NCBI GenBank assembly: GCA_020523885.1
Contig: JAJAPY010000002.1
Location: forward strand, 1-64,000
Origin: Candidatus Liberimonas magnetica
Lineage (GTDB): Bacteria > Elusimicrobiota > Endomicrobiia > Endomicrobiales > JAFGIL01
Length of the DNA: 64,000 nt
Direction of reading: 5' to 3'
The notes under the pieces: model-generated
Database searches by the model: none
The model's input: only the letters and a program-made list of their open reading frames with translations
What the model was told of the DNA's origin: nothing
Made by a program: the position numbers and the translations under genes
Shown here: positions 44,247 through 53,513 of the stretch, in pieces
Layout of the letters: every line of letters begins with the position of its first letter
How positions within the stretch are numbered: the first letter of the stretch is position 1

Positions 44247-45242
44247 ATGTCAGAATTCAGGCGTGATCCGATAATAGGAAGATGGGTTATAATTTCAACG
44301 GACAGGAGCAGGCGGCCTTCTGACTTCAAGAAAGAAGTGTCTGATAACCTTAATAAACCATGCCCTTTTTGCGTGGGCAATGAAGGGATGACACCGCGTG
44401 CTATAATTACATATAAGAATTTGCTCGCTGCCAAGAAAACAGGAGACTGGAGCTTAAGGGTGGTGGCTAACAAATATCCTGCCTTGGCGATAGAAGGTTC
44501 TTTGAACAGAAAAGGGGAAGGCATGTACGATAAGATGAACGGCATCGGCGCCCATGAGGTAATTATCGAGACACCTGACCACAATAAAGAGATCCCTGAT
44601 ATGGCGGATAAAAATGTTCAGGATATTTTTTGGGCGGCAAAAGACAGGATAACAGACCTTAAAAGGGACCAGAGGTTCGAATATATACTTGTCTTAAAGA
44701 ACAGGGGCTCGGCTGCAGGCGCGACCCTGGCTCATCCGCATTCACAGCTTATAGCCACTCCTATAGTTCCGAAACGGGTAAAGGAAGAGATAAGCGGGGC
44801 AAAAAGTTATTTCGAACAAAAGGAGAGATGCGTTTTCTGCGATATAGTCACAGAAGAGATGTCATCTATAAAAAGAATAGTGGCCGAGAATGAGGATTTT
44901 CTTGCTTTTTGCCCGTATGCTTCGCGTTCTCCTTTTGAAACCTGGGTTATACCCAAAGCTCATTTCTCTCATTTTGAGTATATCAACGAGAACCAGGTCG
45001 TGTCGCTTGGATCCATCATGAAAGGTTTGCTTAAGAAAATGGACAATGTCCTTGATACACCGCCGTACAACTATATAATCCATAATTCGCCTTTGAAGGA
45101 CGCAGAATTGCCTCATTACCACTGGCATATCGAAATAATGCCGAAACTTGTTCAGGTCGCGGGGTTCGAATGGGGTTCGGGGTTCTACATAAACCCTACT
45201 CCTCCGGAAGAAGCTGCGAAATTCTTAAGAGAAAGCGAATAA
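44247..45242 (+). CDS. galT: Galactose-1-phosphate uridylyltransferase
   Basis: A 331-residue Leloir enzyme exchanging UMP between UDP-glucose and galactose-1-phosphate. The active HPH is H163-P164-H165, with H165 as nucleophile. Zinc is bound by C39-P-F-C42 and by histidines including the HYHWHIE region. Length is normal. GGAGG lies 8 bases before the ATG. UDP-galactose made here could feed the envelope glycosyltransferases, but this is inference. No galK or galE is nearby. Confidence 0.95.
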   Translation: MSEFRRDPIIGRWVIISTDRSRRPSDFKKEVSDNLNKPCPFCVGNEGMTPRAIITYKNLLAAKKTGDWSLRVVANKYPALAIEGSLNRKGEGMYDKMNGIGAHEVIIETPDHNKEIPDMADKNVQDIFWAAKDRITDLKRDQRFEYILVLKNRGSAAGATLAHPHSQLIATPIVPKRVKEEISGAKSYFEQKERCVFCDIVTEEMSSIKRIVAENEDFLAFCPYASRSPFETWVIPKAHFSHFEYINENQVVSLGSIMKGLLKKMDNVLDTPPYNYIIHNSPLKDAELPHYHWHIEIMPKLVQVAGFEWGSGFYINPTPPEEAAKFLRESE

Positions 45243-45457
45243 ATAAACCAGTTCGGAGTTCAGAGTTCGTAGTTAGGAGTAAAGGCAAAACAGTAACGGA
45301 AGTTCGTATAATTCTATGAAACAGTATTTTAGGCTAAAAATTGTCGTCAAGAGATTATATATATTGAACCTCCCTGCAGTAAGCTGCGGGGAATTGTCAA
45401 GTAAAAACTAATTTTCAGGATTTTGGATATTACGTTTTCATTATAGGAGGGTTTAAA
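45243..45457. other. Intergenic region with word repeat and small hairpin
   Basis: Contains GTTCGGAGTTCAGAGTTCGT words (45251-45275), a single arm without a clear partner, and a hairpin CCCTGCAG-TAAG-CTGCGGGG (45372-45391). There is no T-run after the hairpin. AGGAGGG for the next gene is at the end. No convincing promoter was found. Confidence 0.5.
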
Positions 45458-47020
45458 ATGATTAGAAAGGTGATAACCTGGGCGCTTTGTTTAAATATGG
45501 GGAGTCTTTGTTTCGGCGGGGTGGGAATTGAGGTTAACTCAACGCAATGGGATGCGGGAAGCGGCGGAGCAGTTACCCGTACAAGCCCGCAGATTACAGT
45601 AACCAACATCGGAGATGAGCCTGCGAAAGTCCAGATAAGAGCGGCAAATACATCAAGCTGGACGCTTGGCGCGGCTCCCGGCCTCAACACGTTTGCCATG
45701 CAGTTTGGCACGGGCCAGAACTGGACATCAATTTCGACAAGCAACCTGAATCTGGTTTCGAGCCTTGCTCCTTCAACTGCACATAACTTCAATTTCAGGT
45801 TTCAGTCTCCATCTTCGATTAATCCGATAATAACTAATACCCAAAGTTCAGTTGTAACCCTTTCGGTTATGGCTGTGCCTGTTGTGACAACGCCCTGGGC
45901 AAAAGCTTATGGAACTATAATCCCACAATCTCAGACAATAATTGATATCCGACAAACTAATGACGGTGGTTCTATCTTTGCTGCAGACTACAATAGCCAA
46001 CTTCTGGTTTGTAAATTAAATTCGGAAGGATTAATAATTTGGCAGAAGTTATATACAAATATGTATGACGGGACATACCCTAATTGTATTCAACAAACAA
46101 ATGATGGAGGCTACGTTTTAACAGGTCAAACAAATACGAATTTAAATGAAAAAATATCTTTTATCTTAAAAATAAATTCAAATGGTAATATATTATGGCA
46201 AAAAGGATTTATTGAGGGTTTTACATCGATTCAACAGACTAATGATGGCGGATATATAGTTGCAGGTTCTAATTCTGATGGTTCCAGAGTAATAAAATTG
46301 TATTCCAACGGAGCCTTAGAATGGCAAAAATCATTTTTGGAAACATTTCTTAATACAATCCAGCAGACAGATGATGCCGGGTATATAACAGCAGGATCAA
46401 GTAACGGAGAAATTCATAACGCCCAAGTCTTAAAGCTAAATTCCACTGGAAGCATAGAATGGCAGAAAACATATGGTCTTTATAGCCAACAAATGCCATC
46501 AATACAAAAAACAACAAACGGGGGATATATTCTAACTAGAAATTCGACAGATGTGTTGAATCTAAATTCTGATGGCACCATAATTTGGGGAAAAACATAC
46601 AGATCATGTTATTCAATCACGCAAACAGATGATGGAGGATATATTTTATCTGGAGAAGACAACAGTATTACCCATCCTCTGATAACAAAAATAGATTCTG
46701 ATGGTAATATAATATGGCAAAAATTATACAACCCAACCGGTGCCTTAAATTTAATTAGAAAAACAAATGATGGAGGTTATATAGCAGCCGGTTATACAGA
46801 TTTCATTGGTGAAGAAGATTATAGCAGCATATTATTAATCAAACTAAATGATAGTGGGGCTTGCCCTCCAATTGATCAGGAAGTAACATTTAATTCTACC
46901 AACATTAATGTGACTCCTATTGACAGTGCGGTAAATGTAATTATCCCAAGCAATACACTCTTTGACTTAATTTCAACACCAGTTGATTCTAATATAGGAA
47001 TGCGGCATATAGCTCCATAA
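45458..47020 (+). CDS. Exported beta-propeller-type repeat protein, probably truncated
   Basis: A 520-residue secreted protein. Signal peptide (about 1-20) and an N-terminal Ig-like part (20-145) are G+C-rich. From about 150 to 460 there are seven or eight repeats of the QTNDGGYIxAG...KLNSNGxIxWQK type, as in delta-60/SBBP-like propellers. It ends at RHIAP without the sorting domain that other surface proteins here carry. The DNA changes sharply to AT-rich near base 45,900. This suggests a fusion or transfer in the middle of the gene. AGGAGG precedes the ATG. Confidence 0.7.
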   Translation: MIRKVITWALCLNMGSLCFGGVGIEVNSTQWDAGSGGAVTRTSPQITVTNIGDEPAKVQIRAANTSSWTLGAAPGLNTFAMQFGTGQNWTSISTSNLNLVSSLAPSTAHNFNFRFQSPSSINPIITNTQSSVVTLSVMAVPVVTTPWAKAYGTIIPQSQTIIDIRQTNDGGSIFAADYNSQLLVCKLNSEGLIIWQKLYTNMYDGTYPNCIQQTNDGGYVLTGQTNTNLNEKISFILKINSNGNILWQKGFIEGFTSIQQTNDGGYIVAGSNSDGSRVIKLYSNGALEWQKSFLETFLNTIQQTDDAGYITAGSSNGEIHNAQVLKLNSTGSIEWQKTYGLYSQQMPSIQKTTNGGYILTRNSTDVLNLNSDGTIIWGKTYRSCYSITQTDDGGYILSGEDNSITHPLITKIDSDGNIIWQKLYNPTGALNLIRKTNDGGYIAAGYTDFIGEEDYSSILLIKLNDSGACPPIDQEVTFNSTNINVTPIDSAVNVIIPSNTLFDLISTPVDSNIGMRHIAP

Positions 47021-47032
47021 AATTGTGTATAA

Positions 47033-49090
47033 ATGAAAACTGACAACAAATTATTCCTTATTAATAAAGATGTCTTGCTATTGTTTTTGGTAAGTTTCTT
47101 ATGTCTATATTTTGAAACACTATTTATAAGATGGTTACCAACCCAGCTTCCTTTAATAGCTTTTTTCAGAAGTGTAGTGCTATTGGCATGTTTTTTAGGG
47201 ATTAGTGTTGGCTGTCTAATTAACATTAAATATGGGTATGGTTTTCAAAAGAGCATTTTAGCATTTATTTTATTGATATTTATTGCAACGTTTGCTTTAG
47301 TGATATCAAAAGAAAGTATCGGAAAAATGGGCTTTGTAACTCCGAATGAAAGCTATGAAAAGATTAATTTTTCAGTTGAATCACATGGAAAAACAGGCGG
47401 AGGTATTTATGTTATATGCTGCACTTTTACCTTGGTAGCTGTATTGTTTTTACCGTTGGGTTGTGCATTTGCAGACATATTTAAGAGTTTTGAGCCGTTA
47501 AAAGGGTATAGTATAAATATTGTTGGAAATCTTGTTGGGGTTCTGCTATTTACATTATTGTCATTTTTACATTCGCCGCCTTATATATGGTTCTTGGTAG
47601 GACTTACTCTGTGTTTAATATTTCTACATAAAATAAAATGGATTATTGGTTGTATTTTAGTGATTTCCGTTTTGTTGGTTCAGGTTTATGTTTCAGATAG
47701 AAGTTATTTGTGGTCACCCTATCAAAAAATAGCTTTTGATACAATCTTATCTAAAGATAAGAGATTTTTAGCTAAAAAGATTTTTGTAAATAATGAATAT
47801 CATCAGACTATAATTGACATTGACAAAGACTACCTGGATAGATTATCTAGTAATAAGAGTAAGATATTTACCTATTTTATAATGCCTTACCAGTATTTAA
47901 AACCGGAGAATGTTTTGATAATAGCTGCAGGCGCAGGAAACGAGGCAGCGGCAGCACTAAAATACGGAGTTAAGGATATTGATGCGGTTGAAATTGATCC
48001 TATAATAATTACGTTAGGCAAAAGAGACCACCCGCAAAAACCATATCAAAACAAATTTGTAAATGTAATTAATGATGATGCGAGAGCATATCTCGCAAGG
48101 TCAAATAAAAAGTATGATTTAATAGTGCAAAACCAGTTAGACTCGCATTCACAGTATGCCATGTCTGCGAACCTGAGACTTGACAGCTATCTTTATACAT
48201 TGGAGTCCTTCAAAAGCATTAAAGACCATTTAACTGAAAATGGTGTATATGCTATTACGTTTAGCCGTGAACATTGGTATATGGCATGGTCAAAAGAACG
48301 TTTTATTAGAATGATAGAAACTGTATTTGGACATAATGTATTGGGTAGCACTTCACTTTTTGAAGGAGAGTTTATTTTAATAAAAAACGGAAAGACTACG
48401 AACTCAAAAACTTTAGCAAAAAATACCGGAATACCGCTTGCGACAGATGACTGGCCGCAGTTTTATCTGAAAGAGAAGAGGATACCAATGACATATTTGG
48501 CAATAATGGGTTTTATGCTCTTATTTTCTGTTTTATTATTGTTGATAACTGTTCCGGGTGCGGTAAAGAAACTTGAGTATCATTTTTTCTTTTTAGGCGC
48601 CGGCTTTTTGCTTCTTGAAATAAAGAACATTTCTCAGTTCGCGCTTTTGTTCGGGAATACATGGATTATTAACTCCATTGTACTTTCAGCGGTACTTGTG
48701 GCTATACTTTTTTCTAATTATTATGTCACCAAAAATGAACAATTGAATGTTTATGTATGGTATCTATTGTTATTTAGTTCGTTATTGTTAAATTACCTTG
48801 TGCCTCATACGGGAATGCTTAAATATAACGTTTTTGCAAGAATATTGTTTGCCATGGTTATCATTGGGTTGCCTGTTTATTTTGCTGGTGTGATATTTGC
48901 GTCTTCTTTCGCTAAGACAGCAGACAGCGCGTTATCTCTTGGCTCAAATATTTTGGGCTGTATAGTGGGCGGGATGGGGGAGTATATATCAATGTATTCC
49001 GGTATAAGGAATTTAACGTTTGTAATAATGTTTTTTTATTTATTGTCTTTTTTGCCAATATTAAGAATGAAAGTTTTAAGAACATTATAA
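47033..49090 (+). CDS. Polytopic membrane protein with spermidine-synthase-like domain
   Basis: A 685-residue fusion: about seven transmembrane helices to residue 230, a methyltransferase-fold spermidine/spermine synthase-like domain (about 235-470), and seven more helices. The SAM-type loop is VLIIAAGAGNEAAAALKYG with AVEIDPIIITLGK and VINDDARAYL. Membrane fusions of this type are common in unusual phyla and their reaction is unknown; polyamine synthesis should not be assumed. Very AT-rich and without a ribosome site; starts 12 bases after the previous gene. Confidence 0.8.
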   Translation: MKTDNKLFLINKDVLLLFLVSFLCLYFETLFIRWLPTQLPLIAFFRSVVLLACFLGISVGCLINIKYGYGFQKSILAFILLIFIATFALVISKESIGKMGFVTPNESYEKINFSVESHGKTGGGIYVICCTFTLVAVLFLPLGCAFADIFKSFEPLKGYSINIVGNLVGVLLFTLLSFLHSPPYIWFLVGLTLCLIFLHKIKWIIGCILVISVLLVQVYVSDRSYLWSPYQKIAFDTILSKDKRFLAKKIFVNNEYHQTIIDIDKDYLDRLSSNKSKIFTYFIMPYQYLKPENVLIIAAGAGNEAAAALKYGVKDIDAVEIDPIIITLGKRDHPQKPYQNKFVNVINDDARAYLARSNKKYDLIVQNQLDSHSQYAMSANLRLDSYLYTLESFKSIKDHLTENGVYAITFSREHWYMAWSKERFIRMIETVFGHNVLGSTSLFEGEFILIKNGKTTNSKTLAKNTGIPLATDDWPQFYLKEKRIPMTYLAIMGFMLLFSVLLLLITVPGAVKKLEYHFFFLGAGFLLLEIKNISQFALLFGNTWIINSIVLSAVLVAILFSNYYVTKNEQLNVYVWYLLLFSSLLLNYLVPHTGMLKYNVFARILFAMVIIGLPVYFAGVIFASSFAKTADSALSLGSNILGCIVGGMGEYISMYSGIRNLTFVIMFFYLLSFLPILRMKVLRTL

Positions 49091-49157
49091 TTGCCCGAAA
49101 GTTATTCGATGCGTTTATGAAAAAAGATTTAGTCTTGTTCAAGCAGGGAAGTGACAG

Positions 49158-49658
49158 ATGATTGCAAAGGGGTTGGTTCTGATTTATGTATCATTGCTAT
49201 TGGTGTTGAATGCAGGCTATTTGTTTTCTTCCGGGTTTTTGGTTGAGCCGTCCGTGATAAAAGCAAAATGGGTTATGCCGGGCAGAAGCTTTGAAGTGAT
49301 AGGCTCAAGCGTATCTAAAAGTTTTTTGGAAGTTAAAAATACTGGTATTATGGAAAGTAGGTTCAAGATTGAACTGGTAAGCTGCAAAAGTTACGGAGTG
49401 GAGCCAAGTTCGGGTTATCAGGATATTGAAGAAGATGCATTGATAAAGTGGTTTCATATTAAGAATATTGAGCTTACGGTTGAGCCAAAAAGTAGCGGAT
49501 ATTTCAATAGTTTTTACATTAATATTCCAAAGAAAAAAGAGTTTTACGGAAAACGCTTTCAAACACTGATAAAAGTAACTCAGCCGCCAGACAGGGGCGG
49601 CAATATGGCGCTGGAAGTTATTATTCCACTGTACATCGAAACAGGTAAAATGCAATGA
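49158..49658 (+). CDS. Exported Ig-like protein of unknown function
   Basis: A 166-residue protein with a signal peptide (about 1-25) and a single beta-sandwich-like domain with NIELTVEPKSSGYFNSFYI, resembling DUF916/NEW3-style transglutaminase or WxL-like domains only loosely. I assign no family. GGGAAG lies before the ATG. It overlaps the next gene by 4 bases, so it probably partners with the NHL-propeller protein. Confidence 0.6.
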   Translation: MIAKGLVLIYVSLLLVLNAGYLFSSGFLVEPSVIKAKWVMPGRSFEVIGSSVSKSFLEVKNTGIMESRFKIELVSCKSYGVEPSSGYQDIEEDALIKWFHIKNIELTVEPKSSGYFNSFYINIPKKKEFYGKRFQTLIKVTQPPDRGGNMALEVIIPLYIETGKMQ

Positions 49659-51987
49659 TAAAAACCGTTGGCAGGGCTATTATGTCCATACTGATGCCGG
49701 TTGTTTTGTTTGCCGCTGAACAGGCAGATATAATGGTGAACTTTACTCCTGATTATCCTTCATCCGGCGGCAGCCAGGAAGTTTTTATTGCCGTAAACTT
49801 CACACCCGATTATCAGCCGCCGGCCCCTGCGGATGCGTCAATCACAGTCAGCTTTACGCCCAGCTATCAGGAAGTTGTGGAAAGCTCGGACACTTTTGTA
49901 TCTATAAGCTACTCAAGCGCAACGTTAAACGGCGAGCCAGTTTCGTTAAGCATTGTTGTGGAATCAACCACAACATCGCGTGCAACAGTAGCCCTTGCAC
50001 AGTCCGAAGGCAGCGGACTTCTATTGGCTTCTTCGCTTTACGACATTGGGCCAGACAGCGCGGTGTTTTCTCCCGCGTCAAATCTGGTGTTCAGGTATAA
50101 CGAACCTCTGCCGGAAGGCACGACCGAGCAGGATTTGTACGTTTACAGGTGGGACGAGCCTTCTACCGGGTGGCTGCAGCTTACGCAAGGTTTGGTAAGG
50201 AATACAAACGAAAACTGGATAAGCGTAGAAGTTGCCGAACTTTGTCTTTTTGCGGTTTTTGCACCTAATCCAGACATCACCCCACCCTTGATTTCATTTG
50301 TCTATCCATCACCTGATGATAAGGGTGTACAAACAATTTACAATAAAGTAATCCCTGTAAAGTTTTCAGCAGACGACCAGTCAGCTGGCAAATGGTCGCT
50401 TGAATACCGTTTAAGCGGTTCAACGGAGAGCTGGGTTCAAGTAACATCAGGAACCATCGTTCAGGGAGGGGGGGGCTTTGACCTCAGAAATCGACGCAAC
50501 CGGGCTTTATATTGATTTCTATGATATAAAGCTTCAAGGCACAGATAATGTTGGAAACTCGGCGAGCGCAACGGTTTGCGTGTACTCGGGCGAACCGGAA
50601 AAGCTCGACTCATGGGCTTTGTACGAAAATAAAAAGCTCAATAAAAAGGTGTTTGAGCCCGCGTACATTGCGCGAGATTTAAACGGTAATACTTACGTTA
50701 CGGAAAACCATTTCTCAAGAATTATCAAGTTCAATAGTGCAGGCGAAGTGGTAAGCATTTTCGGAGGCCCTGTGCCAAACGGGTACAAGGGTGACCGAAA
50801 AATCTGGCGAGGCAACTGGAGAGGCAGGGTTCCGCTTTTGAGCCCTGAAGGGATAACCGTGGATTTAAACGGAAACATCTATGTTGCAGATTCCTCTCTC
50901 AACAGAATAATCAAGCTTGACCCGAACGGTGAGGTGTTGATGCAGATAGGATCTTGTAGAGAAAGTTCGGAGTACAGAGTTCGCGGCTTGAAAAGCCATA
51001 AAGAGAAAACTTTCAACCATCCAACCGGAGTGGCGTTAGATGCCGGAAACAATATCTGGGTGGCTGACAGGTTAAACAACAGGATACAAAAGTTTACAGC
51101 AGACGGAGTTTTAATAGATTCCGCAACCATAAACACTGAAATTTCTGACAAAGAACATAAGCATTGGAACGATCATTGGGGATGGTGGAGTTTAAGAAAG
51201 TATGAAAGGCCTGGTTCAATATTCATTGATAACACAGATAGTTTGTATGTTGCAGACCAGATGAATTCAAGGGTACTTAAGTATGATGTGGATGGCTCGT
51301 TTTCAATGGCAGTTGTGCTTTCAACTTCCGCAAAAACCCGAGCAATCCCGGATGCTATCTTTGTTGATGAAAAAGGCCGCATTTATAATAAGTGCACAGG
51401 CAGAGAACAAGGTGTACCGGTTTGATAAAAACGGTGTAATGTGCCTGGTTTTGCCCGGTACAGATATGCTAAAATGCAGGAATAAGAAAAAAAATAGCTC
51501 AGGATTGTTTAGCTGCCCTGGCGGGTTATTACTCGATGAAAGTGGGCTGCTGTTCGTTGCGGATAGAAATAACGGTGAAGTAAAAGTTTTCTGTTTGCCC
51601 GGCGATGCAATAACGGCCAGCGCGGCGCCTCGTAAAATATTCGAACTCGAGCAATTGGCGCCCGGCGCTCAGGATTTTAAGTTAAGGCAGGTTTACTGCT
51701 ATCCTAATCCATACAGGTCAAACAGCGGCGCGCCGGGACAGTTTATATGCGCCGAGGTCGGCATCGCTGATTCCTTAGAGATAAAGATATTTAACATCGC
51801 AGGAGAACTCGTACAAGCCGGGACAATTTCAGGTGGAGATTATCAGGTAAGCGGCGGAGAATACTCTTATGAGTTTCCTGTAAATGTCAAAGGGCTTGCA
51901 AGCGGGATTTATCTTTATAGAGTTCGCGTGGTAAAAGCAGGATATCCTGCTTTTACTGTAATAGAAAAACTGGCGATAATCCGGTAG
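49655..51987 (+). pseudogene. NHL-propeller surface protein with sorting domain, broken by two frameshifts
   Basis: Three reading frames (49655-50515, 50478-51425, 51283-51987) make one protein of about 776 residues if two single extra bases are removed. Frame 1 has a signal peptide, three NFTPDY/SFTPSY repeats and Ig-like parts. Frames 2 and 3 hold six NHL repeats (GNIYVADSSLNRI, GNNIWVADRLNNR, SLYVADQMNSRV and others), a six-bladed propeller. The end is a sorting domain with YPNPYRS, KIFNIAGELV and GIYLYRV. Shift 1 lies at a run of eight G (50468-50475); seven would restore the frame. Shift 2 lies near 51383-51388. Could be a real pseudogene, a phase-variable gene or sequencing error. Confidence 0.75.
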
Positions 51988-52035
51988 GCTGGCCATATAA
52001 AGAAAAGTTTGATAATTAAAGATGTTTTTAAGCAG

Positions 52036-52090
52036 TAATGCCAAAATGACAATGTCCTAATGTGCCAGAATAGGAATGTCCTAAAAAGAC
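52036..52090. other. Possible mobile-element remnant
   Basis: AATGTCCTAA occurs twice (52051-52060 and 52075-52084) in a 209-base gap that has no gene. The phrasing resembles ends of some insertion sequences I remember, but no transposase fragment is visible. Otherwise I see nothing in 51988-52197 except an AAGGA ribosome site for the next gene. Confidence 0.3.
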
Positions 52091-52197
52091 ATGATATAAC
52101 AACCAGTTTTAAGGATGTTAATATGGCGTGAAAGGATATTATCATCAGGAGCAAAAAAGAAATAAAAAAGACTGCTACAGTCCAAGGAAAAGCAAAA

Positions 52198-53424
52198 ATG
52201 AAGATAGGAATACTTACTAATGAATATCCTCCGTATGTTTATGGCGGTGCCGGAGTCCATGTAGAATATTTAACGAATGAATTAGTTAAGCTGGACGGCG
52301 GAAAACATTCCGTAAAAGTGTTTTGTTTCGGGGATCAAAGGTTAAATAAGAAAAACTTGTCTGTAAAAGGCGTTAATGCCGGATATAATTTCCATACAAA
52401 AGACCCAAGGCATGTTAAATTCCTGGATACGATACAAAAAGATATAGTAATGTCCGGCGAACTTGAAGGCATAGATATTGTCCATTGCCATACGTGGTAT
52501 ACACATTTTGCCGGGCTTTTGACAAAACAATTGATGCAGATACCGCTTGTATTAACTACCCACTCTTTAGAACCCCGGCGGCCGTGGAAAGCCGAACAGC
52601 TGGGCTCTGCCTACCAGGCGAGTTCCTGGATAGAAAAAACAGCGTATAAAAATGCCGACGGTGTGATAGCTATATCGGAATCAATGAAGGAAGATGCCCA
52701 TAACCTTTATGGGGTAGAGTTAAATAAAATAAGGTTGATACATAACGGCATAGACACGAACGAGTTCCGTCCTGTTTTAGACAAAGAAATCCTCGGCGAA
52801 TACGGCATAGACAAAAAACTCCCATATATTTTGTTTGTGGGGCGTATAACACGGCAGAAGGGCATCATACATCTGGTAAATGCTATAAAGCATATAAAAC
52901 CAGTCTGCCAGATAGTCCTTTGCGCAGGTGCCCCGGATACGAAAGAGATCGGCCTGGAGATGAAACTAAATATAGAAAAAGCAAAGAGAGTTTCAAAAAA
53001 CAGGATCATCTGGATATCCGAAATGCTTCCAAGAAAAGACCTAATAGCTGTATATTCCGGCGCCTCGGTATTCATATGCCCTTCGGTATATGAACCGTTC
53101 GGAATAATAAACCTTGAGGCAATGGCCTGCAAAATTCCCGTAGTGGCTACAAAAGTCGGGGGTATCCCTGAGGTCGTAGTTCACGGTAAAACAGGGATAT
53201 TGGTACCGATAACTCAGAAGAGCTCAACAGAGGTTGAGCCTCGAGATAAAGAAAAGTTCGCATATGATATTGCAAAGGCAGTAAATTCCCTGCTTGCTTC
53301 TCCCAAGAACCTCAAAGAAATGGGTTTAAAAGCACGCCGGAGAGTTATAGAGCATTTCAGCTGGGCAAGCATTGCAGAGAAAACGATAGATTTCTATAAA
53401 GATGTCATTAAAGACAGCGTATAG
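52198..53424 (+). CDS. glgA: GT4 glycogen/alpha-maltose-1-phosphate synthase
   Basis: A 408-residue GT4-type enzyme matching the actinobacterial GlgA/GlgM group. Key parts are NEYPPYVYGGAGVHVEYL at the N-terminus, HCHTWYTHFAG, TTHSLEPRRPWK, RLIHNGID, FVGRITRQKG, and SVYEPFGIINLEAMAC with the catalytic Glu. In GlgE-type organisms this enzyme joins ADP-glucose to glucose-1-phosphate, giving maltose-1-phosphate. The adjacent glgE gene supports that reading over plain glycogen synthase. Its last codons and stop (GTATAG) lie inside a CGCTA hairpin. Confidence 0.88.
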   Translation: MKIGILTNEYPPYVYGGAGVHVEYLTNELVKLDGGKHSVKVFCFGDQRLNKKNLSVKGVNAGYNFHTKDPRHVKFLDTIQKDIVMSGELEGIDIVHCHTWYTHFAGLLTKQLMQIPLVLTTHSLEPRRPWKAEQLGSAYQASSWIEKTAYKNADGVIAISESMKEDAHNLYGVELNKIRLIHNGIDTNEFRPVLDKEILGEYGIDKKLPYILFVGRITRQKGIIHLVNAIKHIKPVCQIVLCAGAPDTKEIGLEMKLNIEKAKRVSKNRIIWISEMLPRKDLIAVYSGASVFICPSVYEPFGIINLEAMACKIPVVATKVGGIPEVVVHGKTGILVPITQKSSTEVEPRDKEKFAYDIAKAVNSLLASPKNLKEMGLKARRRVIEHFSWASIAEKTIDFYKDVIKDSV

Positions 53425-53496
53425 CGTTTAGCGTAGAGCGGATAGGTTTAAGTCTTTGACTTTTCTATACGCTAAACGCTATACGCTCCACGCTAA
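53416..53496. repeat. Word-type hairpin, CGCTA family, copy 3
   Basis: The left arm AGCGTATAGCGTTTAGCGTA and on pairs with TATACGCTAAACGCTATACG and on (53466-53495). The loop GTCTTTGACTTTT matches the loop of the copy at 44141-44226. The GlgA stop codon TAG (53422-53424) is inside the left arm, and the right arm ends just before the glgE ribosome site. Confidence 0.8.
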
Positions 53497-53513
53497 AAAT
53501 AGGAGTTGTGTTA

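Noticed and set aside
45372-45391. Terminator after galT
   Set aside because: The hairpin has no following T-run and lies 130 bases past the stop, closer to the next gene; it resembles a dispersed repeat.
49655-51987. Three separate genes for the NHL protein
   Set aside because: The second and third frames start without ribosome sites and continue the same domain, so one broken gene is a better reading.
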